Of a stretch of DNA of 64,000 nucleotides, positions 9,167-17,692 are shown one piece after another. Source of the stretch: JAVBLY01 sp031553035. Its GTDB lineage: Bacteria; Bacillota; Clostridia; Peptostreptococcales; Anaerovoracaceae. The notes beneath the pieces were generated by a model. That model saw nothing but the letters and a program-made list of their open reading frames with translations, searched no databases and was not told where the DNA came from. Position numbers and translations under genes: made by a program. The number at the start of each line of letters is the position of its first letter. Within the stretch, counting starts at the first letter, position 1. The stretch spans positions 310,001 to 374,000 of the forward strand of contig JAVBLY010000006.1 in assembly GCA_031553035.1 (NCBI GenBank). The letters are read 5' to 3'.

Positions 9167-9191
9167 ATATAATACCGCACTGGTATTATAT
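9167..9191. promoter_or_regulatory. perfect inverted repeat, candidate operator upstream of the surface protein gene
   Basis: ATATAATACC (9167-9176) and GGTATTATAT (9182-9191) are a perfect 10-base inverted repeat around GCACT. The left arm contains TATAAT (9168-9173), which may be the -10 box of the gene starting at 9233. A second, nested pair, ACCAGT/ACTGGT, spans about 9157-9183. No T run follows, so a terminator is unlikely; a protein-binding operator is my inference. Confidence 0.45.
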
Positions 9192-9232
9192 AGATCCCCA
9201 CTTAATTAGTACTTAGGAAAGGAATGAGTAAC

Positions 9233-10708
9233 ATGAAAAAGATGAAAATGAAAAGAAGTTTGATTTTGATATTGGCGGTTGCATTAATCATAATGGCAGC
9301 CTTGCCTTTGTCATCAATGGCCGGAAACGGTCTGCAGAAAAATGATCTTACGGTCCTCAAAACGGTTGTAAACAAAGATAATGTAGCAGACCCTTATGAT
9401 TCATATCGGTTCAAACTGGAACTAACACAACCAAATGCTATCCCAAAACCGGTATCGGAACCCAAGGTCAAAACAGGAGATGCTACAAAGGTATCCAATA
9501 ATACTGCACTGATTGTAAGCAGTAGTCACAGTGATTTTAAGGATATCCAGAAAGAAGGGATCGAGTACAGTATAAATCCTAATTTTACAGGTAGCCTGAA
9601 AACAGATGCTGACGGTTTAAACAGTCCATTTGATCTATCCCTTATTGGTTTGACAGCTAATACCACATATTACTATAAAGCTTACGGTGTAGAAGTGGGC
9701 GGTGCTGTCGTTTATGGAGAAACAAAACAGTTTCATACATCAATTAAACCTATAGTAGTTACCGGTGACCCTTATAATTTAAGGCATAACAGCTGTATGA
9801 TCATAAGCAGTAAATACACATCCATGCCCGGAGTGGTAGAACAAACCGGGATCATATATTCCACAGAGCCGGATGTGTCAGGAGGTAAGTCTGTTGAAGG
9901 AAATACTTTGGAAACTCCTTTTGGTGCAGATATACGGGGGTTGAAGGCAGAGACTAAATATTACTATCGAGCTTTTACAATATGTGATGGTATAACTTAT
10001 TATGGAGATATAAGAACGTTCACAACATTAAAAACGCCTATAGTTAACAGCCCGGCTCCTCCGCGTACCGTATCATCCATACCGTTTGAAGTTCCTGGAT
10101 GTGTATATGCAGATACTGATGACAACTCAGACTATATCCCTGTAGATATGCCTTTAGCAGAGTTTACAAGGCTTTCAGGTCTGGATATAGATCTAAAACA
10201 GGTATCCGAGGGTGTTTATACATTCAATCTGAAAAAAGGCGAATCTATAAATGTAAATGGTCTGGATGAAAATATCAAGTTCAAGGTAACTGAACTTGGG
10301 GGAATATCAGACAGTAAAAATGTTGATCTTGAAGATCCTGCAGGAAGGTGCAGTTCTTTCCTGAATGATTCCGAAACAGAATATCCAAATACATCAGGGA
10401 TAATGAGCGGCAAAATGGACTCAGAATTTATTTATACTTTTCCGGGAAAAGATGGCGGGAATACCCCTCCGGCAAATGATGACGGGAAAGTCAAAGGCGA
10501 AACTTCCGATCCGGCAAATGACGACGGGAAAGTCAAAGGTGAAACTTCCGAGCAAGTTAATAACCAAAAAGTTCTAGGTCAAGAAGCAAGGACTGCAGAT
10601 GCCATGAATATGGTGCCACTTCTGATGGCAGTGGGATTGATTGCACTCTTTGTCCTTGTAATCGCCAGACAGGCCAATTCAAGAAAAGAGCAACAAAACA
10701 AATATTAG
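9233..10708 (+). CDS. secreted, tail-anchored surface protein with two fibronectin-III-like repeats inside a pilin-like domain
   Basis: The start at 9233 is chosen because AGGAAAGGA ends ten bases before it; an ATG at 9224 would abut the site. The protein has a lysine-rich signal peptide with hydrophobic core LILILAVALIIMAALPLSS. The sequence LTVLKTVVNKD...YRFKLELTQP resembles the first strands of Gram-positive pilin/isopeptide-type domains. Two similar repeats of about 90 residues follow, each ending TTYYYKAYG / TKYYYRAFT, then YGETKQFHT / YGDIRTFTT, in the style of fibronectin-III-like surface repeats. The segment YTFNLKKGESINVNGL...FKVTELGG looks like the second half of the pilin-like domain. 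The C-terminus has a duplicated 14-residue spacer, VLGQEARTADAMNM, a membrane helix and a basic tail. A role in adhesion or cell-surface architecture is inferred. Confidence 0.75.
   Translation: MKKMKMKRSLILILAVALIIMAALPLSSMAGNGLQKNDLTVLKTVVNKDNVADPYDSYRFKLELTQPNAIPKPVSEPKVKTGDATKVSNNTALIVSSSHSDFKDIQKEGIEYSINPNFTGSLKTDADGLNSPFDLSLIGLTANTTYYYKAYGVEVGGAVVYGETKQFHTSIKPIVVTGDPYNLRHNSCMIISSKYTSMPGVVEQTGIIYSTEPDVSGGKSVEGNTLETPFGADIRGLKAETKYYYRAFTICDGITYYGDIRTFTTLKTPIVNSPAPPRTVSSIPFEVPGCVYADTDDNSDYIPVDMPLAEFTRLSGLDIDLKQVSEGVYTFNLKKGESINVNGLDENIKFKVTELGGISDSKNVDLEDPAGRCSSFLNDSETEYPNTSGIMSGKMDSEFIYTFPGKDGGNTPPANDDGKVKGETSDPANDDGKVKGETSEQVNNQKVLGQEARTADAMNMVPLLMAVGLIALFVLVIARQANSRKEQQNKY
10469..10552 (+). 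repeat. two tandem 42-base repeats in the surface-protein spacer
   Basis: Units 10469-10510 and 10511-10552 differ at only a few bases and encode PANDDGKVKGETSD / PANDDGKVKGETSE. They form the hydrophilic stalk just before the membrane anchor and could expand or contract by slippage. Confidence 0.85.
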
Positions 10709-13275
10709 AAGTATTTTGACAGAGTATTATACAGATCATCAACTGATAATGGCTTAGCAAGATGACCGTCCATACCGGCTTCAAGGGAGATTTCTTCATC
10801 TTCCTTGAAGGCATTGGCGGTCATCGCTATTATAGGTATCGTTCTTGCTATCTCATTATCCATTGTCCTTATCTGTCTTGTGGCTTCAAGGCCGTCCATG
10901 ACAGGCATCTGTACATCCATGAGTATAAGGTCATATTCTCCCGGATTCTTTCGGACCAGATCAACGGCGATCTTTCCGTTCTCAGCCTGAGTGGTGTTAA
11001 TATTACTGGATTCAAGAACGTCTATCAGTATTTCTCTGTTGATCTCTATGTCTTCAACGATGAGCACATTTTTATCCGACCAGTCGATATCCTTTTTGGG
11101 ATCGGATTCATTTTCATATAATGGAGTTGAATTCGTAAGATCCACCACAGTGTTATATAGCACTGAAGGAAGTATAGGCTTAGGCAGAAAGTTTGTAAGC
11201 CCGAATTTCTTGGCTTCGTTCTGTATGTCGGACCAGTCCGAAGATGAGATCATGACCACGATGGCATTGTTGTCTGTTATCTCATTTATTTTTTTGGCCA
11301 CAGTGCCGCCGTTCATATCCGGCATATTCCAGTCCACAAAGTATATTTGGTAATCGTCTCCCCGGGCATGCCGCTCCTTTACCATATCCAAGGCTATTTT
11401 CCCATTCAGAGCCACATCGCAGTTCATGGCGAAACTGCCGAAGATATTTCTGAAATAATCCAGAACGTCCTCAGAGTCATCGATGACAAGGATGTCGATT
11501 TTTTCCTGCAGCATCTTTCTCGGAAGAACAGGTTTGATTTCTCCGCCCCATTTGACATCTATGGAAAAAATAAAGCTGGCTCCTTCGCCGGATTCGCTTT
11601 CGACCCATATCTCGCCATCCATGAGGTCGATGATTTTTTTGCATATTGCAAGGCCGAGACCTGAGCCGCCGTAGGATCTTGTGATGCTTCCGTCGATCTG
11701 TTCAAAATCCATGAACAGTTTTTTTCTGCCTTCTTCATCGATGCCGATTCCTGTGTCTGTGACTGATACCGTCAGCTTGCTTTGATTTTCACCTTTTGGT
11801 TCTTCCCTGATCTTTAAGGTGATGTCGCCTTGCTCAGGAGTAAACTTGACAGCATTAGTGAGCAGATTTATCATGACTTGAGAAAGTCTCAACTCATCAC
11901 TGACGACTTTGTTATTGAATGGGTGTTCGATATCTACATGGAAGTGCTGATGTTTTTCGTCAAGTCTGACCTGGACCACATTGAATACGTCCTGGATCAT
12001 GCGCTCGAAGTCAAATTCGCCTTCCATGATTTCGAATTTGTTTGCATCGATCTTGGACATGTCAAGGATGTCGTTAATGATGGACAGGAGCTGTCTTGAA
12101 GACCCGTCGATCTTGTGGAGGCAGTACTTGATTTTGCTGATATCGTCGGTTCGTTCTGCTATGGTATTCATGCCGATTATGGCATTCATGGGAGTTCGTA
12201 TCTCATGGCTCATTCTGGACAAAAATTCTGATTTTGCCTTTGTGCTGGCCATGGCTTCCTGCTGGGTTTTTTGAAGTGTCACATTCATTTCCCATCTTGT
12301 TATGGATGCTGCGATGGTCAGAGCACCGACCTTCATTATCTCGGCTTCAGTTTCGGTGAAGTGTCGTTCCTCTTCCATTGCGTCGAATGTAATGAAACCC
12401 CAGAATTCGCCGTGAATAAAAAGAGGTATTATCATGACTGATTTTAATGTATGAGCACCCGGGAAAACTGACAATGACGCCGGTAACTGATCTTTTGTGG
12501 CGATGATTATATCGCTGCTTTTGGCATGTTCGCGCCAATCAGGTAAGAAATCATCATAAAAGAGATATTCATCTTCAGGCAGCTCGCTTAAAATGCTTTG
12601 TTCCTTAGCCCAGCTTGCTCTGACGTAGCAGCCCAGCCTCCCGTCAACTTTGTGATTTCTCCATATATATGTCCGATCCGCTCTCAGGCTTTCACTGAGA
12701 ATACCCAAAGACTGTTTAAGAACGATTTCATAATCGCTGTAATATCCGCCGATGATCATATTGGCAGAAGAATTTGCGGCCCTCAGCATGTGGTTCTGTT
12801 CCTTAAGATCATTGTCGGAGGAATTGGAAAGCATCTTGATCTCTGTTTCCAGAGCCCTGTTCTTCTCTTCCATCCATTTTTTTTCGGAAATATCCCTGCA
12901 CATGGCGGCCAGCTTTATAGGCTTGTCTTCTTTATTTCTCTCATATACGATGGCATGTTCAGATATCCAGACCAAACTCCCATCTTTTCTGACCATCCTG
13001 TACTCCGCGTCATAACTATCGATCTTACCCGATAAAATGTCTTTGTAGAAGCGACCCATCATAGGACGATCCTCTTCAAAAGTCAGCTTCTCACGGGAAT
13101 TACCCGATCTTGGAAGCTCATCAAAATCATGACCTGTAAGACCGGTGATGATCCTGTTCATAGAGATCTCTCCGGTTTCAATATTCCAGTTGATCAGACC
13201 AAGACCGCTTGCATAGGCAAGCTCACTTATCGCCGTTTCTGAAAGATGTGCGACGTTGATTTCATTGTTTTCCAT
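10705..13275 (-). CDS. hybrid sensor histidine kinase with two receiver domains
   Basis: A cytosolic-looking 856-residue signalling protein without an obvious membrane segment. The order is: a PAS domain (about residues 15-130, with the PAC-like EYRMVRKDGSLVWISEHA), a coiled segment, a GAF-like domain (about 165-335, ending TIAASITRWE), HisKA with phospho-accepting histidine in SHEIRTPMNAIIGM (about 355), a HATPase_c with NLLTNAVKFTP, DTGIGID and GGSGLGLAICKKI, a receiver with DILVIDDSEDV and VDWNMPDMNG, and a second receiver with NVLIVEDIEINR and LILMDVQMPVMDG, ending with the conserved KPLSVDDL. There is no HPt or DNA-binding output domain. Its stop overlaps that of the surface-protein gene. 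The ligand and the downstream partner are unknown. Confidence 0.92.
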   Translation of the reverse strand: MENNEINVAHLSETAISELAYASGLGLINWNIETGEISMNRIITGLTGHDFDELPRSGNSREKLTFEEDRPMMGRFYKDILSGKIDSYDAEYRMVRKDGSLVWISEHAIVYERNKEDKPIKLAAMCRDISEKKWMEEKNRALETEIKMLSNSSDNDLKEQNHMLRAANSSANMIIGGYYSDYEIVLKQSLGILSESLRADRTYIWRNHKVDGRLGCYVRASWAKEQSILSELPEDEYLFYDDFLPDWREHAKSSDIIIATKDQLPASLSVFPGAHTLKSVMIIPLFIHGEFWGFITFDAMEEERHFTETEAEIMKVGALTIAASITRWEMNVTLQKTQQEAMASTKAKSEFLSRMSHEIRTPMNAIIGMNTIAERTDDISKIKYCLHKIDGSSRQLLSIINDILDMSKIDANKFEIMEGEFDFERMIQDVFNVVQVRLDEKHQHFHVDIEHPFNNKVVSDELRLSQVMINLLTNAVKFTPEQGDITLKIREEPKGENQSKLTVSVTDTGIGIDEEGRKKLFMDFEQIDGSITRSYGGSGLGLAICKKIIDLMDGEIWVESESGEGASFIFSIDVKWGGEIKPVLPRKMLQEKIDILVIDDSEDVLDYFRNIFGSFAMNCDVALNGKIALDMVKERHARGDDYQIYFVDWNMPDMNGGTVAKKINEITDNNAIVVMISSSDWSDIQNEAKKFGLTNFLPKPILPSVLYNTVVDLTNSTPLYENESDPKKDIDWSDKNVLIVEDIEINREILIDVLESSNINTTQAENGKIAVDLVRKNPGEYDLILMDVQMPVMDGLEATRQIRTMDNEIARTIPIIAMTANAFKEDEEISLEAGMDGHLAKPLSVDDLYNTLSKYF

Positions 13276-13325
13276 TTTGTTACCTGTTTTCCCTTTAGTT
13301 ATAGTGCTTTTTATTTATTGTCTGT

Positions 13326-14990
13326 TTATTTGAGAACAGCTCCGGTGTTAGCGGATGTGACCAGACGTGCGTATCTGGAAAGATATCCGGTTTTCACCTT
13401 TGGTTCGGGGAGCACAAAGTCTTTCTTCCTGTTTTCAATTTCTTCTTCGTTCAGTTTAACATTCAGACTTCTGCCCGGTATGTCGATCTCGATGATATCG
13501 CCATTTTTGATTATACCGATCAGACCGCCGTTCATTGCTTCCGGGCTGACATGTCCGATCGATGCGCCTCTGGATGCTCCTGAGAATCGTCCGTCGGTAA
13601 TGAGAGCAACATCCTTGTCCATTCCCATTCCTGCAATAGAAGAAGTGGGTGACAGCATCTCCTTCATTCCCGGACCACCTTTTGGACCTTCATAACGGAT
13701 GACTATGACATCGCCTTTTTGTATCTTCTTTTCCCAGATGGCTGATACGGCTTCCTCTTCCGAGTCGAATACCACAGCCGGTCCTGTATGCTGCAGCATT
13801 TCCTCCGCAACGGCACTTTCTTTGACAACTGCTCCGTCCGGAGCAAAATTGCCTTTGAGAATTGCAAGACCGCCTCTGTTCCGATAGGGTGCATCTACAG
13901 AATGGATCACGGATTTGTCCTTGATTCCGGCAGGAGCTATATTTTCTCCGATGGACAGCCCGGTAACTGTCTCTGCATCAGTGTGTATCAGATTTTTATT
14001 CATAAGCTCGTTCATCAACGCTGGTATTCCGCCTGCTCTGTGAAGGTCTTCTATGTGATCGCTGCCGCTGGGGCTTAACTTGGCGATATACGGGGTCTTT
14101 GCGCTTATTCTGTCGAACAGATCCAGATCCAGAATCAGACCGGCTTCGTGGGCTATAGCCGGCAGGTGCAGCACGGTATTTGTGGATCCGGCCATTGCCA
14201 TGTCCACAGTGATGGCATTTTCAAATGCATCCATGGTCATTATGTCTCGGGGCTTCGTGCCGCTCTTCACAAGTTCCATGATCTTCATTCCTGCGGTTTT
14301 TGCAAGACGTATCCGCTCACCGCTGTCCGAAAGGGCAGTGCCGTTATACGGAAGCCCCATACCGAGAGCTTCTGTCAGGCAGTTCATGCTGTTTGCCGTA
14401 AAAAGCCCCGAACATGACCCGCAGCCCGGGCAGCAGTTTTCCGCAACGACTTCAAGTTCTTCAAGTGAGCAGTCTCCGTTTTTATATGCGCCGATCCGCT
14501 CCATGATGCTGTTGAAATCCAGAACCTGACCATCGTTATATCCGGCTCTCATGGCTCCCCCGCTTACGACAACGGAAGGGATATTCAGTCTGGCTGCCGC
14601 CATGAGCATCCCCGGCACTATCTTGTCGCAGTTAGGGATCAAAACAAGGCCGTCGAATTGATGACCCATTGCCATGGCTTCGATTGAGTCGCAGATAAGC
14701 TCTCTGCTGGCAAGAGGATATTTCATTCCGTCGTGACCCATTGCAATGCCGTCGCAGATCCCGATAGACGGGAACTCTGCAGGTGTGCCGCCGGACATGA
14801 GAACTCCCGCTTTTGCAGCATCGGCTATACGATCCAGGAGCATATGTCCCGGTACTATTTCATTCTGAGAGTTGACAATGCCGATAAGAGGCCTGTCGAT
14901 CTCTTTTCTGGTGTACCCCATTCCGTAGAACAGACTTCTTACGGATGCCCCCTGAGGCCCCTCTTTGATTTTATCGCTTCTTGATGTCAT
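13326..14990 (-). CDS. ilvD: dihydroxy-acid dehydratase
   Basis: Fe-S dehydratase that converts 2,3-dihydroxy-isovalerate and -methylvalerate to the keto acids in valine and isoleucine synthesis. The 554-residue length is typical. Hallmarks seen: the N-terminal SLFYGMGYTRKEIDRPLIGIVNS, LIPNCDKIVPGMLMAAARLNIP with an Fe-S cysteine, CCPGCGSCSGLFTANSMNCL with further ligands, MAMAGSTNTVLHLPAIAHEAG, and the C-terminal LITDGRFSGASRGASIGHVSPEA. It stands alone: no other ilv or leu gene is in the window. A promoter on the same strand lies 80 bases upstream. I looked for a T-box leader and saw none. Confidence 0.97.
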   Translation of the reverse strand: MTSRSDKIKEGPQGASVRSLFYGMGYTRKEIDRPLIGIVNSQNEIVPGHMLLDRIADAAKAGVLMSGGTPAEFPSIGICDGIAMGHDGMKYPLASRELICDSIEAMAMGHQFDGLVLIPNCDKIVPGMLMAAARLNIPSVVVSGGAMRAGYNDGQVLDFNSIMERIGAYKNGDCSLEELEVVAENCCPGCGSCSGLFTANSMNCLTEALGMGLPYNGTALSDSGERIRLAKTAGMKIMELVKSGTKPRDIMTMDAFENAITVDMAMAGSTNTVLHLPAIAHEAGLILDLDLFDRISAKTPYIAKLSPSGSDHIEDLHRAGGIPALMNELMNKNLIHTDAETVTGLSIGENIAPAGIKDKSVIHSVDAPYRNRGGLAILKGNFAPDGAVVKESAVAEEMLQHTGPAVVFDSEEEAVSAIWEKKIQKGDVIVIRYEGPKGGPGMKEMLSPTSSIAGMGMDKDVALITDGRFSGASRGASIGHVSPEAMNGGLIGIIKNGDIIEIDIPGRSLNVKLNEEEIENRKKDFVLPEPKVKTGYLSRYARLVTSANTGAVLK

Positions 14991-15069
14991 TTTTGTCTCC
15001 TTGTGAGTGTTAGGTGTTGTGATTATTAATCGATTTTTCAGGTCGCATGAAGGACCTGCCTAATTAATT

Positions 15070-15098
15070 AATATATCACTTAATATGTAGTTTTACAA
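15070..15098 (-). promoter_or_regulatory. promoter for ilvD
   Basis: Read on the - strand: TTGTAA (15098-15093), 17 bases, TATATT (15075-15070). The transcript would begin near 15063 and its leader of about 73 bases contains a CAGGTC/GACCTG stem (15058-15039). Confidence 0.6.
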
Positions 15099-15142
15099 TG
15101 TTAGTAGCCGGAAAAATGTAAGGAATCCGGCGAAATACACCC

Positions 15143-15172
15143 TTGCACGAATGGATGAAATTAAGGTATAAT
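15143..15172 (+). promoter_or_regulatory. promoter for the mgtE leader transcript
   Basis: TTGCAC (15143-15148), 18 bases, perfect TATAAT (15167-15172). Transcription would start near 15179, leaving a leader of about 260 bases before mgtE. It is divergent from the ilvD promoter, with about 45 bases between the two -35 boxes. Confidence 0.65.
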
Positions 15173-15243
15173 AAAATGTCATTTGGAATCACGACAAACA
15201 ACAAATTGTTACTATTAATCAAATTCGAAAGGAGAGTGAGATT

Positions 15244-15348
15244 ATGGATAGCGGACCTGCCGGTCATTTATGCAGCAAAACATTAAAAAATTCCATAATC
15301 GGGGATCCTGGATCCGAGCTCAACTTTCGTTATCAGTCGATGAATTAA
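15244..15348 (+). CDS. 34-codon leader ORF upstream of mgtE
   Basis: An ATG is preceded by AAAGGAGAGTGAG with ideal spacing (GGAG ends nine bases before it), a ribosome site at least as good as that of mgtE itself. The product begins MDSGPAGHLCSKTLKN and ends NFRYQSMN; it has no signal or membrane segment and resembles nothing I recognise. The frame covers the 5' strand of the long-range leader helix, and its stop codon lies inside the hairpin at 15333-15373, so its translation would be expected to change leader folding. That suggests a regulatory leader peptide, but the ribosome site could also be fortuitous inside a structured RNA. Confidence 0.4.
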   Translation: MDSGPAGHLCSKTLKNSIIGDPGSELNFRYQSMN

Positions 15349-15412
15349 ACGCGTTTATTCAATAGCGATCTGATTTCTTAAGGGCAACCTGCCGAACCAA
15401 CGGTCCATATCC
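15246..15412 (+). ncRNA. structured mgtE leader RNA, candidate ion-responsive element
   Basis: The ends are complementary: GGATAGCGGACC (15246-15257) pairs with GGTCCATATCC (15402-15412), nearly perfectly, closing a domain of about 167 nt. Inside are a two-part hairpin at 15333-15373 (TCAG-CG outer, GAATTAAAC/GTTTATTC inner), a GGATCC self-complementary pair around 15300-15316, and short GACC/GGTC and GGCA/TGCC hairpins near each end. The mgtE ribosome site (AAAGGAGAATGG) follows only 13 bases later. mgtE genes are often controlled by the M-box Mg riboswitch, but I cannot find its conserved GTTAGGTGAGGCTCCT-like core here. Structure is seen directly; function is inferred. Confidence 0.5.
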
Positions 15413-15441
15413 CCCAAAATCAAAGAAAGGAGAATGGACCA

Positions 15442-16818
15442 ATGGATAACGAAAAAACATTTGAAGAGATCCAGTCACATATCTTAGAGCTCCTGGACGC
15501 AAAGAAATTCCTGTCGGCCAGAGACGAAATCATGACCCTTAACCATGTCGATTGCGCTGAAGTCATCGAAGAAGTAGCCGATGAACTTAGCATAGAGATG
15601 GCTATTATTCTGTTCAGGATGCTCCCGAAAGACGATGCGACCGAAGTATTTTCATATCTGCCTGCCAGTGATCAGGTCAACTTTGTCGATCACATGACAG
15701 ACGATGAGACTTTAAGGATCATAGAAGATCTGGACTTCGACGATATGATAGACGTTCTGGAGGAGCTGCCGGCTAACATCGTCGACAAGATAGTTGAAAA
15801 TGCTCCCAAGAAAGAACGTAAAAGAATAAACACATTCCTGAACTATCCCGAAGACAGCGCAGGAAGCCTTATGACGCCGGATTATATCAGTCTTCAAAAG
15901 AACATGACGGTTAAGGAGGCAATGGAGTACATAAAAAACGTGGGTATGGACAGCGAGACTGTATATACCTGTTATGTGAAGGATAGGGGAAGAAAGCTCA
16001 TTGGCATCGTTTCATTGAGAACTCTGGTGGTCTCTGATGATGATAAAATCATATCCGATCTCATGAGAGAAGACTTTGTCGATATAAATGTACACGACGA
16101 TCAGGAAGAGATATCCGCCCAGTTTACAAAATACGGATTCCTTGCCATGCCTGTCGTTGACAATGAAAAAAGGCTTGTGGGTATAATCACCATCGACGAT
16201 ATCTTAAAAGTAGTGGAAGAAGAATACACTGAGGACTTCGAGCGTATGGGCGGTGTTATCGACTCGAGGGACGATGCATATTTTGACAGATCCGTCTGGC
16301 AGAATATCAAGAACCGTCTGCCCTGGCTTGTGCTTCTCATGATATCGGCAATGCTGACGGGAGCCGTGATTGCTCACTACCAGGACATGCTCGAGAATCT
16401 CGTTACTCTTGCTATATATCTGCCTATGATAATGGGAACCAGCGGTAATTCAGGCTCCCAAGCCTCAACCCTGATCATCAGAGGTATGGCGGTAGGTGAT
16501 ATCCAACTTAAGGATGCCCTTAAAGTTCTGTGGAAGGAACTGAGAATAAGCATCGTCATAGGTATCTGCCTGAGTGCTATCAACTTTATCAGGATCATGT
16601 TCCTGGAACATAACGGACTTAATGTGGCGCTGACGGTTTGTATCACCATGATCATCACGGTGGTTATCGCCAAGTCCATCGGCGGGCTTCTGCCAATGCT
16701 TGCGAAAAAGATCGGCATCGACCCGGCTCTGATGGCAGCGCCCACCATTACATCACTGACCGATATTTTCTCATGTATGATCTATTTTACCGTTGCATCA
16801 TTTTTGTTTTCATTATAG
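15442..16818 (+). CDS. mgtE: MgtE-type magnesium transporter
   Basis: Homodimeric Mg2+ channel of the cytoplasmic membrane. The 458 residues show the standard plan: an N-terminal superhelical MgtE_N domain (about residues 20-125) with LPASDQVNFVDHM and the DDMIDVLEELP repeat, the PEDSAGSLMTPDYI linker, two CBS domains (about 130-255) ending VGIITIDDILKVVEEEYTED, then five membrane helices beginning NRLPWLVLLMISAMLTGAVI with the pore motif MIMGTSGNSGSQASTLIIRG. Cytosolic Mg2+ binding between N and CBS domains gates this family. The start follows AAAGGAGAATGGACC. It is the only gene fed by the long structured leader, and nnrD follows after nine bases. Confidence 0.95.
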   Translation: MDNEKTFEEIQSHILELLDAKKFLSARDEIMTLNHVDCAEVIEEVADELSIEMAIILFRMLPKDDATEVFSYLPASDQVNFVDHMTDDETLRIIEDLDFDDMIDVLEELPANIVDKIVENAPKKERKRINTFLNYPEDSAGSLMTPDYISLQKNMTVKEAMEYIKNVGMDSETVYTCYVKDRGRKLIGIVSLRTLVVSDDDKIISDLMREDFVDINVHDDQEEISAQFTKYGFLAMPVVDNEKRLVGIITIDDILKVVEEEYTEDFERMGGVIDSRDDAYFDRSVWQNIKNRLPWLVLLMISAMLTGAVIAHYQDMLENLVTLAIYLPMIMGTSGNSGSQASTLIIRGMAVGDIQLKDALKVLWKELRISIVIGICLSAINFIRIMFLEHNGLNVALTVCITMIITVVIAKSIGGLLPMLAKKIGIDPALMAAPTITSLTDIFSCMIYFTVASFLFSL

Positions 16819-16827
16819 GATATATTT

Positions 16828-17691
16828 ATGGAGACTGTTTCGAGAAAAAAAGTCAAAAATCTGCTGATAAAGAGATCTGCGAAGACTCATAAAGGTACAT
16901 ACGGCAAAGTTCTCATAATTGCCGGTTCGGAGGGAATGGCCGGAGCGGCTGTTCTTGCTGCCCGCGGTGCGTTCAGATCAGGTGCAGGTCTTGTCCATGT
17001 CAGCATAGATAAAACCTTATTTCCAATAGTTCAGTCCGGGATAGTCGAAGCAACCTGTATCCCCAGAGATCTGACCGCAAATGTCTTAAACGAATATGAT
17101 TCGGTTGTCATCGGCCCGGGACTTGGAACAAGTGGCGATGGTGCATATGCGGTAGCAAAGGTCATGGAAAACTATGACGGTAATATGATCATGGATGCGG
17201 ATGCCCTCAATATAGTTTCCGAAAATGATGTGGATCTTAAAAAGATTAAAGGAAATCTCATTATCACGCCCCATCCGGGAGAAGCAGCAAGACTTATGGA
17301 TACCGGCAGTAGCGAAATCAATGCCAGCAGGGAAAAGGCCGTATCTTTTCTCGCAGATCTGACCGGAGGGGTATCCGTGCTCAAAGGATATGAGACTTTG
17401 ATATGTCTTCCAAGACAGAAAAAAGAAGATAGTTTTCAAGTCTTTATGAATACCACAGGAAACCCGGGGATGGCAACAGGCGGGAGCGGTGATGTACTTT
17501 CCGGGATCATAGGGTCTTTTCTGGGACAGGGCATGAAGCCTGCAGACGCCGCTCAGGCTGGTGTATTTGTCCATGGATTAGCCGGAGATATGGCAGCAAA
17601 AGACATAGGTGAATACGGCATTATTGCAGGTGATATAGCACTTTATACTGCCCGTGCCATAAAAGATATACAAGACATGCAAGGAGTGTAA
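16828..17691 (+). CDS. nnrD: ADP-dependent NAD(P)H-hydrate dehydratase
   Basis: Repairs the damaged cofactors NADHX and NADPHX. The 287 residues correspond to the YjeF C-terminal (carbohydrate-kinase-like) domain only; the epimerase (NnrE) half found fused in many bacteria is absent. Signature motifs are present: KGTYGKVLIIAGSEGMAGAA near residue 25, VIGPGLG, MDADALN, ITPHPGEAARL, and the catalytic/nucleotide site NPGMATGGSGDVLSGIIG near residue 215. It follows mgtE by nine bases and is followed by the transketolase genes after one base, so it probably shares their transcript. Confidence 0.92.
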   Translation: METVSRKKVKNLLIKRSAKTHKGTYGKVLIIAGSEGMAGAAVLAARGAFRSGAGLVHVSIDKTLFPIVQSGIVEATCIPRDLTANVLNEYDSVVIGPGLGTSGDGAYAVAKVMENYDGNMIMDADALNIVSENDVDLKKIKGNLIITPHPGEAARLMDTGSSEINASREKAVSFLADLTGGVSVLKGYETLICLPRQKKEDSFQVFMNTTGNPGMATGGSGDVLSGIIGSFLGQGMKPADAAQAGVFVHGLAGDMAAKDIGEYGIIAGDIALYTARAIKDIQDMQGV

Positions 17692-17692
17692 C

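Noticed and set aside
14991..15069. T-box leader for ilvD
   Set aside because: The leader is about 73 bases and contains only one short CAGGTC/GACCTG hairpin; no AGGGTGGnACCGCG-like T-box sequence is present.
15179..15441. M-box or NiCo riboswitch before mgtE
   Set aside because: The leader is structured and the gene is right, but I could not find the conserved M-box core or the repeated GCAGC/GGGCAAC modules of NiCo in proper order. I report it as an unassigned structured leader instead.
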